DNA of 64,000 nt from Dehalococcoidia bacterium. GTDB taxonomy: Bacteria; Chloroflexota; Dehalococcoidia; DSTF01; JACRBR01. Under the pieces are notes generated by a model. It was given only the letters and a program-made list of their open reading frames with translations. It did no database searches and was not told the DNA's origin. The DNA is taken from assembly GCA_021731085.1 (NCBI GenBank), contig JAKFYB010000017.1:53011-117010 (forward strand), read 5' to 3'. The position numbers were made by a program, and so were the translations under genes. Positions 16,181 through 22,616 of the stretch are shown in pieces (within the stretch, counting starts at the first letter, position 1; each line of letters opens with the position of its first letter).

Positions 16181-16645
16181 ATGACGACAGATGATCCCGA
16201 CGTTCCCGATGAAATCCCGAATGAACGAGCAACCATCGATTTCGTGATTCTGGGCGACTACGCCCAGCACGCCGGCGGAAAGCTCACGGTCGTAGGTGCG
16301 GGATGGACGCTGGTTCAGCCCGTGGAGTATCCGGTCGCGTTCCCTTTTGGGCTCGGGATCGGGTTTCTGATTCCGTGGAGCGAAACCAATCGACGCCACA
16401 ATTTCACATTCTCAATCACAGGTGAAGCGAATGTTCAGGTCGCCAGCGGAGGAGGCGACGTGGAAGCAGGTCGTCAACCTGGCCTGCCCGCGGGAATGAC
16501 CCAGCGGGCCATGATTGCCGTAGCTGGCCAACTCGGGCTGCCGGGCCCCGGCACCTACCGGGTTGAGGTGATGTTCGAGGGGCAGCAGAAGGTGCTCACC
16601 TTCCAAGCTATGCCCGTTAGCGGCCAGCGAATCGTAATGGGTTAG
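16181..16645 (+). CDS. DUF6941-like protein
   Basis: The ATG at 16181 (MTTDDPDVPDE) gives 154 residues. The frame is open far upstream, but that part overlaps other genes and has no protein-like character. The sequence IDFVILGDYAQHAGGKLTVVGAGWTLVQ, then FGLGIGFLIPWSETNRRHNFTFSI, matches the beta-rich DUF6941 family as I remember it. These proteins are found in many bacteria, including in mobile islands, with no known function. The C-terminal GPGTYRVEVMFEGQ also fits a small beta sandwich. Confidence 0.65.
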   Translation: MTTDDPDVPDEIPNERATIDFVILGDYAQHAGGKLTVVGAGWTLVQPVEYPVAFPFGLGIGFLIPWSETNRRHNFTFSITGEANVQVASGGGDVEAGRQPGLPAGMTQRAMIAVAGQLGLPGPGTYRVEVMFEGQQKVLTFQAMPVSGQRIVMG

Positions 16646-16669
16646 TAGTCTGAAGCCGATACATAATGC

Positions 16670-16682
16670 GGTAAACTGGTAA
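16670..16682. promoter_or_regulatory. Candidate operator of the toxin-antitoxin pair
   Basis: Direct repeats GGTAA at 16670 and 16678, 8 bp apart, lie in an AT-rich stretch next to CATAAT (16662-16667), 22 bp before the antitoxin ATG. Autoregulation through such repeats is common in these modules. Confidence 0.35.
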
Positions 16683-16703
16683 CACACCTCGAGGAGGGGC
16701 CTG

Positions 16704-16919
16704 ATGACCACGACGATTACAGGCACACCAGAAACGCCCCACGTTGACATTCGGAAGGATGTCGTCGTGTCGGTCATCTATGAACGGCGGGCTCCGACGC
16801 AGGGCACAGTCGTCGTCGATGGCGAATCGGCAGGCTTCATGACGCTTTCGACAGCTTCATTCGCCGAGGACTGGAACAGTCCGGCCGATTCCGTCTACGA
16901 CGACGATGTCGACGACTAG
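16704..16919 (+). CDS. Antitoxin of a MazEF/PemIK-type module
   Basis: A 71-residue acidic protein with a strong ribosome site (GAGGAGGGG) before ATG 16704. The N-terminal 45 residues are probably structured (VVVSVIYERRAPTQGTVVVDGESAGF) and the C-terminal tail is very acidic (SVYDDDVDD), as expected of a flexible toxin-neutralising tail. The gene overlaps the toxin gene by 14 bases. Identification rests mainly on this pairing, because antitoxin sequences are diverse. Confidence 0.7.
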   Translation: MTTTITGTPETPHVDIRKDVVVSVIYERRAPTQGTVVVDGESAGFMTLSTASFAEDWNSPADSVYDDDVDD

Positions 16920-17259
16920 CATCCCCTTTGCCGTCAGGGGCGCGGTTATCCTCGTGCCCTTTCCATTCACCGATCTCACCACGACCAAGCGGCGTCCCGC
17001 TGTGATCCTCAGCACCACGGCGCAGATCGCGGGGACCGCCGATGTAGTGATCGCGCAAGTTACAGGAAACGTTCAGCGCGGCGCGATCGGCGACTACCTC
17101 ATCCTCGACTGGGCCCAAGCCGGCCTTCGAATGGCGTCGGTCGTACGGCCGAAGCTCGCGACCATTCACACGAGCCTGATTCTGAGACATCTCGGCAAGG
17201 TGACTGATAGAGATTTAGCCGGCATCGAGGCGAGTGTGCGAATTGCGTTGGGCCTTTGA
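16906..17259 (+). CDS. PemK/MazF-family toxin (endoribonuclease)
   Basis: A 117-residue protein with the family signature near the N-terminus: RGAVILVPFPFTDLTTTKRRPAVILS (split over residues 11-36). It is followed by DVVIAQVTGN, SVVRPKLATIHTSLI and a C-terminal helix, LAGIEASVRIALGL. MazF/PemK toxins cleave mRNA when the antitoxin is lost. As the last gene before the right attachment site, the pair could stabilise the island or act in abortive infection. Confidence 0.88.
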   Translation: MSTTSIPFAVRGAVILVPFPFTDLTTTKRRPAVILSTTAQIAGTADVVIAQVTGNVQRGAIGDYLILDWAQAGLRMASVVRPKLATIHTSLILRHLGKVTDRDLAGIEASVRIALGL

Positions 17260-17465
17260 AGCGACACTTTCGGATCGCGTCAAGGCTCGGACACACGTGC
17301 GCCGGACGACACGACGGCCGCAAAGACTGTGGCCATGTTGTGGCCATGTTCGCTGCGGGCGGTCGCGGTTGGTAGGCGGTGGGCTGTGGTTCGCCATCGC
17401 AATTGCAGATACGAATTGGGGGCGATTGGTGCTCGCTGGGCCGTGTTGCGGCGGGCCTCGACGTA
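17260..17465. other. Gene-free right end of the island
   Basis: These 206 bp hold no supported gene. They contain the paired TGTGGCC repeats at 17328-17345 and lead directly into the right attachment copy, as expected for the attP arm region. Confidence 0.6.
17328..17345. promoter_or_regulatory. Candidate integrase arm-type site, right
   Basis: TGTGGCC occurs at 17328 and 17339, 11 bp apart, and the 18 bases match 7480-7497 except at one position. The pair is 120 bp inside the right attachment copy. Confidence 0.5.
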
Positions 17466-17510
17466 CTCTCAAGGCGGAGATCGCGGGTTCGAATCCCGCA
17501 CGCGCTACCA
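17466..17510 (+). repeat. Attachment site, right copy (45 bp direct repeat)
   Basis: These 45 bases are identical to 7373-17417's left counterpart at 7373-7417, that is, the tRNA-Glu 3' half. The upstream sequence cannot form the acceptor 5' strand or D arm, so this is not a second tRNA gene but the other end of the integration event. Confidence 0.95.
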
Positions 17511-17518
17511 CTCTCTTC

Positions 17519-17540
17519 AGGCTCTCCACGGGGGGCCTTT
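17519..17540 (+). terminator. Probable original terminator of the tRNA operon, displaced by the island
   Basis: An 8 bp stem with G-T pairs (17519-17526 with 17531-17538) and a CACG loop runs into a short T run, nine bases after the right attachment copy. Before integration it would have lain directly after tRNA-Glu. Confidence 0.5.
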
Positions 17541-17786
17541 CTCATTGCCATCCTGCAGTCCCCCGTTAACAGCACGAAAACTTGACGACACCACCCATTA
17601 CTTGACAAGCCAAGTCTCTCCCGAAGTCGTTGATAGGGCGTGGGGACGCTGATATCGTTAAGTCCACGATTCGTCCCGTCAGAATCGATATTCGGGGAAC
17701 CAAGTTTCGTTTCTTGGTTTGAGCGACCGCGCCCACCGAGGTGCGGCGATGTCGCGTGGCAGACTCACGCTCAGGAAGAGTTCGGG

Positions 17787-18815
17787 ATGAACGCACAGGC
17801 ACTTCGGCGCAGGCTGCTCGGCTCGATGCTCTTCGGCGTGCTCGTCTTCGGCGGCCTCCTCGCATATGGGGACGCGTCCAAGGTCGGATCGGAGCTGGGT
17901 GAGTTCCGTTGGGAGCTGACGCCCCTCATCCTCCTCATCGCGTTGGGCAACTACATCCTCCGTTTTTTGAAGTGGCAGTACTACCTCGCGAAGGTTGGCG
18001 TGAAGAACATCCCGATTTGGGATAGCTTTCTTGTCTACATGTCGGGCTTGGGCATGACGGTCACGCCGGGCAAGATCGGCGAGTGGCTGAAGTGCTACCT
18101 GTTGCGCGAAATGCACGGTACTCCCGCGACGCGCACGACGCCCATCCTGATCGCCGAGCGCTTGACCGATGCCCTGGCGCTGCTGTCGCTATCGGTTGCG
18201 GGTATTATCGCGTTCGAGAACGGCGCATGGCCGATAGTCGCTGTTGTGATTCTTGGTTCGGCGATTGTTGTTGCGTTCTCACGGCACCGTGGTGCATCCG
18301 CACGCATCGTCACAGCGGCGCGGCGACTGCCGATCGTTGGACGTTTCGCCCCAGAGGTCGACGAGATGCAGGAAAGCAACTATCTGCTGATGGATCCAGT
18401 CGGTGTCGTGCTGATGACCGCGCTCAGCGTCGTCGCCTGGCTCGCGCAGGTCGTCGCGTTCTACATCGTACTCATCGGGTTTGGCGTCGACGCCGGCCCG
18501 GACACGTTCATGAAGGCGTCGTTCATCCTGCCGATCTCGACGCTCGCCGCCGGAATCCTCCTCGTGCCGGGCGGCCTGGGCGTTGCTGAGACGGGCATCG
18601 CGACGTTGTGCGTGAACCTGCTTGACATGAGCCGAAGCACTGCAACGGCCGCCACGCTGGTGATTCGTCTCGCGACTCTGTGGTTCGCTGTTGTACTTGG
18701 GCTGATCGCCTTTGCGATCGTTCTGCGACGACTGCCAGCGGCCGTCGTCGAGGACGGCGAGGATCTAGATCGCGCCGACCCGCGACTCGTCGCGACAAGC
18801 GATCCAGCGGGATAG
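17787..18815 (+). CDS. Flippase-like membrane protein (LPG synthase TM region / UPF0104 family)
   Basis: The ATG at 17787 (MNAQALRRRLL) gives 342 residues; the longer frame upstream has no membrane character. About eight hydrophobic helices are visible. Family-type motifs include LRFLKWQYYLAKVGV, VTPGKIGEWLKCYLLREM, ERLTDALALL and the C-terminal VPGGLGVAETGIATL. Members are flippase or synthase transmembrane domains acting on lipid or polyprenyl-linked substrates. Six bases separate it from the next membrane protein, so it probably acts in the same envelope glycan or lipid pathway. Confidence 0.85.
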   Translation: MNAQALRRRLLGSMLFGVLVFGGLLAYGDASKVGSELGEFRWELTPLILLIALGNYILRFLKWQYYLAKVGVKNIPIWDSFLVYMSGLGMTVTPGKIGEWLKCYLLREMHGTPATRTTPILIAERLTDALALLSLSVAGIIAFENGAWPIVAVVILGSAIVVAFSRHRGASARIVTAARRLPIVGRFAPEVDEMQESNYLLMDPVGVVLMTALSVVAWLAQVVAFYIVLIGFGVDAGPDTFMKASFILPISTLAAGILLVPGGLGVAETGIATLCVNLLDMSRSTATAATLVIRLATLWFAVVLGLIAFAIVLRRLPAAVVEDGEDLDRADPRLVATSDPAG

Positions 18816-18821
18816 GAAGAC

Positions 18822-20741
18822 ATGACCGTCAGCCGTGCGGCAACGATGAATGCGCCTGCGATTTCTCGGGAGTCGGAGGATGTTGCCGTTCTCAATATCT
18901 TGAGACGTCATAGTGCAGGGATTCTCGTCGCACTACTGCTGGCCGCAACGCTAGTGCTCCCGCGTTGGTGGGTGATTGCGTCCGATCCGGCCGAAGGCGT
19001 TCGCGTCCCACTTTCTCCGTATGGTGCAGGCGCAATCGGCTACGACGAGACGCTCTACACATCGTCAGTTCGGCAGGCCTATGACGGCCAGATCCCCGTC
19101 TCCGATCCGTACTTGGAGACCCATGCCGACAGCACTCCGCAGCGAAGCGCGGCGCCGCACGAACTCATAGGCGTTTTTGGGCGCGTCACCGGCAACACGT
19201 TTTCCGCATTGGCCATCGCCACAACGATTGCCGCAGTGTGCGCCCTTCTCGCCCTCTACGTGATGCTCTATCGCATCACCGGATCTCGCCTGGCTGCAGT
19301 CGCGCTCATTCCGCTGATCCTGATGGCGATCCACGTCCTGAATCAAGCCGAAGGTATCCTCCCGCTTCGCCACAAAGACGTCGCGGAGCCGCTGTTCCGT
19401 GTGGATCCGCTCCGAGAATTTCATGCATGGACGCGCTTTCCGTCGCCCATCCTGCTCCTGGCACCGTTCTTCGTTGGCGTCATCGCCTTCCCGCGTGCGG
19501 CGGAGACCGGGAACCGCCGCTGGCTGGTGCTGGCGACCCTGACGCTCTCCGCGATGATTTACACCTACTCGTATTACTGGACCGCGTTCGGTTTGGCGCT
19601 GCTGCTGTGGCTCGGCGTGATAATCCTCCGTCGCGAGCGCACAGAGGCGATGCGGGTCGCGGGTATGGGGGTGGCGGCCATCCTTATTGCGTTACCTGAG
19701 GTCATCATTCTCATCACTGCCGCGCGTGAACTGCCCGTAGACGCGCGCGACCGCGTCGGTCTCCTGCCCCTTGGCATCGATACGTCGATGGCGATGACGG
19801 TACTTCAGCGTCTTGTGATTGGCATTCCGTTCATCGTTGCGTTGTGGCTGAGGCGGCGCTCGGCTGATCTGTTCTACATCGCCTTGTTCGTGTCGCCGCT
19901 CATGCTGGTGTCCGTTACCGGCCTTGTCCCTCAAACCTGGCACTATCACACGCAGATCTGGGGTGTGTTCGCCATACCTGCAGTTGTGGCAGGTGGCGCT
20001 GCGTTGTTTGCGCGCGACGAATTCACCCGCGTCGCGCGACCGGCTGGCGTCGCGCTCGTTGCGGTCGCGGCCGTGGCGTTCGCGTACGTGGTGGTACTGC
20101 AAGTGCGTGCTGTCGTGCAGACGGACGACGCGTACGCAGTCAGTTCGGACGAAGATGCGGCATTCGCCTGGATGCGCGCGAACCTGGAAAGCGAAGATAC
20201 GGTCGTATCGCCGAGTATCACGACGAACTTGTATCTCGCCAGCCTGAGCCCAACGGCCCAATACTTGTCCGAGGGCGGCTTCTCAGTCGCTACCGATGCC
20301 GAGCTTACGGACCGCATCCTCCGCGCGCAGGCAGCCTTCGGGTTGAGTGAGACTCAAGCATTCGGCCGCCTGAACGTCCACGGTGAGGATGGTGGATTCC
20401 CCGTGCACGATGCGACGGGCACGCCGGCTGCACTCGAACAAGGACTCGAGCAGTACTTAGCGTTCTACACCTTCAGCTTCGAGATCACTGATCAGGACGC
20501 CTTCCGCGACAGGGTGGACTCTTGGCGGCCCACGTATCGGGCGCTGCTTGCGGGCGAGGGCGTGCTTGCCGCGCATCCGGCGGACTACCTGTATTGTGGC
20601 CACCGCGAGCGGGCCCTCACCGACACGAGTGTAGTGACCGGCACCTACGTTCGGCTCGCATACCAGAGCGGCGACGTCAAGGTGTATGAAGTCGCCGATC
20701 CGCTGTCAAGCAACACATCTGAGTTCGAGGGATGCGGCTGA
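18822..20741 (+). CDS. Large polytopic membrane protein, GT-C glycosyltransferase-like
   Basis: A 639-residue protein with an N-terminal helix at about 34-52 and ten or more further helices up to about residue 430. A soluble C-terminal domain of roughly 200 residues follows, containing DAAFAWMRANLESEDTVVSPS, a pattern typical of the extracellular domain of PMT-like and GT-C enzymes. An acidic pair lies in the first loop (GYDETLYTSSVR), where GT-C enzymes place catalytic aspartate. These transfer sugars from lipid-phosphate donors. No specific family is certain. Confidence 0.65.
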   Translation: MTVSRAATMNAPAISRESEDVAVLNILRRHSAGILVALLLAATLVLPRWWVIASDPAEGVRVPLSPYGAGAIGYDETLYTSSVRQAYDGQIPVSDPYLETHADSTPQRSAAPHELIGVFGRVTGNTFSALAIATTIAAVCALLALYVMLYRITGSRLAAVALIPLILMAIHVLNQAEGILPLRHKDVAEPLFRVDPLREFHAWTRFPSPILLLAPFFVGVIAFPRAAETGNRRWLVLATLTLSAMIYTYSYYWTAFGLALLLWLGVIILRRERTEAMRVAGMGVAAILIALPEVIILITAARELPVDARDRVGLLPLGIDTSMAMTVLQRLVIGIPFIVALWLRRRSADLFYIALFVSPLMLVSVTGLVPQTWHYHTQIWGVFAIPAVVAGGAALFARDEFTRVARPAGVALVAVAAVAFAYVVVLQVRAVVQTDDAYAVSSDEDAAFAWMRANLESEDTVVSPSITTNLYLASLSPTAQYLSEGGFSVATDAELTDRILRAQAAFGLSETQAFGRLNVHGEDGGFPVHDATGTPAALEQGLEQYLAFYTFSFEITDQDAFRDRVDSWRPTYRALLAGEGVLAAHPADYLYCGHRERALTDTSVVTGTYVRLAYQSGDVKVYEVADPLSSNTSEFEGCG

Positions 20742-20820
20742 CCGCAACAACAGCGCATGGTTGCGCGTTTGGCTATGCGATGGGGGCTATCGCCAAAATG
20801 ATGGGCATGCGTTCGCGAAG

Positions 20821-22149
20821 ATGAAGTTCTACGTTCTGTTCTTTGCCGTCGTCGCTATCGGAGCGGCTGCCACGTACATCGCCGCGCGGAGGTGGCGCAA
20901 CTCCGCGCTACCCTGGATCGTTCTCGCCGGCGCTGCCGCTGTCATGGGTGTGCTCATGTGGACGCACTCGCAGCCCGATGCCGTCCTTAGCGACTTCAAG
21001 AAGGCATACTACGCCGCCGGCCAGATCATTCGTGACGATCCGGATTTCCTGTACCGCGATGAGCCGCTGCTCTTCGTGAACATACCCATCGTTGCGTGGC
21101 TGTTTGCTCCGATGTCGATGATGGACGTCGACACAGCGCTGGTCGTGATGACCGTCCTGGGCGTGGTCGCGGTCGCCGTTTCCCTCATCGCACTCGTACG
21201 AATGCTCATGCTCACGAATGACCAGGCACTGCTGCTGGCGGGCGCGTTCGCAATCTCAGGTCCGCTGTACTACAGCCTTCGCGAGGGGAATACCACGCAC
21301 TTCGTGTTGCTGGCATTGATCGGCATGATGTGGTGCGTAAAGATAGGCGCCTTTGGCTGGGGAGGCCTGCTGCTGGCAGCGGCGACGATCATCAAGCCAC
21401 CACTCGCTCTGATCGCCTTGCCGTTCTTGTTTCGCCGACAGTGGGACTTCGTTGGAGTGTTCGCAGGCGCTGGCATTGTCGTGTTGGCCGGTTCGCTCGC
21501 GCTCTACGGCATCGAGATGCACCGCGACTGGTACGACTACGCTGTGCGACCCTACTCACAACACCCGCTAGCGGCTGGCAATGTCCAGTCGCTCGATGGC
21601 GTACTTGCCCGTCTCTGGACCGGCGGCGACCTGGACGACTTCACGCCGGTCACGAGCCTGGGCCTGCCGTTCAGGGTGATTCGTACTGTGCTGGCCGGCA
21701 TCTTGCTCGTGGGCGCTGCTCTTGTCTGCTGGCGCGCTCGCAGCGCTGGGGGCTTCATGGGCACGATGATGGACGCGTCCATCGCGCTGTGCCTCGCGTT
21801 GTTAATTGCCCCGACATCATGGACCCACTACTACCTGTTGCTGCTGCTGCCAATCGCACTGATCATCGCGGGTGGATTACGCGCACCATGGACGGGGCCA
21901 AGGGTTGCCGTTGTTGTCGCGGCGGTACTGTTGATCTCCCCCACGGTCACATATCTCGCGTCGCAGTCTGCGTCCACTGATTGGATGATTCGGCACATCA
22001 TCGTCTCCCACTATTTCTTCGGCGGATTGCTGCTGCTCGGGATACTGCTAGAAGCGCGCTGGCGAGCGGGCAGCAAGCCCCAAGTCGTTCCGAGCGAAGA
22101 GCGCGCTGTTCCGGCGAAAGTCCTAGTTGCGGCCGCAACCATCCGCTAA
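20821..22149 (+). CDS. GT87-family (DUF2029) polyprenyl-phosphate mannosyltransferase-like protein
   Basis: The ATG at 20821 (MKFYVLFF) gives 442 residues; the frame upstream overlaps the previous gene and is unlike a protein. It contains the GT87 hallmarks: SDFKKAYYAAGQII in the first loop, LFVNIPIVAWLFAPMS, REGNTTHFVLLAL and IIKPPLALIALPFL, with about ten helices. Related enzymes (PimE, alpha-mannosyltransferases) use polyprenyl-phosphomannose on the outer side of the membrane. It forms a three-gene run with the flippase-like and GT-C-like proteins. Confidence 0.85.
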   Translation: MKFYVLFFAVVAIGAAATYIAARRWRNSALPWIVLAGAAAVMGVLMWTHSQPDAVLSDFKKAYYAAGQIIRDDPDFLYRDEPLLFVNIPIVAWLFAPMSMMDVDTALVVMTVLGVVAVAVSLIALVRMLMLTNDQALLLAGAFAISGPLYYSLREGNTTHFVLLALIGMMWCVKIGAFGWGGLLLAAATIIKPPLALIALPFLFRRQWDFVGVFAGAGIVVLAGSLALYGIEMHRDWYDYAVRPYSQHPLAAGNVQSLDGVLARLWTGGDLDDFTPVTSLGLPFRVIRTVLAGILLVGAALVCWRARSAGGFMGTMMDASIALCLALLIAPTSWTHYYLLLLLPIALIIAGGLRAPWTGPRVAVVVAAVLLISPTVTYLASQSASTDWMIRHIIVSHYFFGGLLLLGILLEARWRAGSKPQVVPSEERAVPAKVLVAAATIR

Positions 22150-22157
22150 ACTGAAGC

Positions 22158-22616
22158 GTGAAGAAAGAAGTCGACGCAGACAAGATGCGTGCTTGGGAAG
22201 CCTTCTTGCGCGCGCACGCAGCCGTTACAGAGCGCCTCGACAACGAACTGGCTGACGAACGTGAGATGCCCCTCACTTGGTACGACGTGCTGATTCAGCT
22301 GCAGAACGGCGATGGCCAGGCACGAATGCAGGATCTGGCTCGGTCGATCCTTTTCAGCAAGAGCGGGCTCACACGGCTGATCGATCGGATGGAGAAGGCC
22401 GGCGTCGTCGAGCGGCGTGCTTGTCCGGAGGACGGGCGTGGGACGCTCGCGGCGATCACGCTAGCTGGCCGGCGCCTGCTCGCTCATGCGCGGCCGGTGC
22501 ATCACCGTGGCATCGAACAGCACTTCGCGAAGTTCCTTACGGATGCGGAGGCTCGTTCGTTGGCATCGACCTTCGAAAAGATCTCGCGCGCACTGCAACC
22601 TGAGCACGCCACCTAG
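22158..22616 (+). CDS. MarR-family transcription regulator
   Basis: A 152-residue protein starting at GTG 22158. The winged helix-turn-helix is clear: LTWYDVLIQLQNGDGQARMQDLARSILFSKSGLTRLIDRMEKAGVVERR, then CPEDGRGTLAAITLAGRRLL for the wing. These proteins bind palindromes as dimers and release DNA on binding small phenolic or lipophilic ligands. It lies 8 bp after the GT87 gene and converges with the acyl-CoA dehydrogenase, overlapping it by four bases. Confidence 0.9.
   Translation: MKKEVDADKMRAWEAFLRAHAAVTERLDNELADEREMPLTWYDVLIQLQNGDGQARMQDLARSILFSKSGLTRLIDRMEKAGVVERRACPEDGRGTLAAITLAGRRLLAHARPVHHRGIEQHFAKFLTDAEARSLASTFEKISRALQPEHAT

Larger units (their letters stand above)
7373..17510. 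mobile_element. Integrated phage-satellite-like island in tRNA-Glu (about 10.1 kb)
   Basis: The element is bounded by 45 bp perfect direct repeats, with a tyrosine integrase next to the left end. The unit that would excise is 10,093 bp. Order: integrase, CGNR regulator, excisionase-like gene, primase-helicase, zinc-ribbon protein, small terminase, unknown protein, ClpP-like protease, coiled-coil protein, cargo, toxin-antitoxin. It has no large terminase, portal, capsid, tail or lysis gene, so it cannot form its own particle and is best read as a satellite of an unseen helper phage. A decayed prophage is the alternative, but no gene is visibly broken. Confidence 0.88.

Noticed and set aside
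17466..17510. A second tRNA-Glu gene at the right end of the island
   Set aside because: Only the 3' half is present; upstream bases cannot form the acceptor 5' strand or D arm, so it is an attachment-site copy.
7373..17510. Complete functional prophage
   Set aside because: No portal, large terminase, major capsid, tail, holin or endolysin gene is present, so it cannot make particles on its own.
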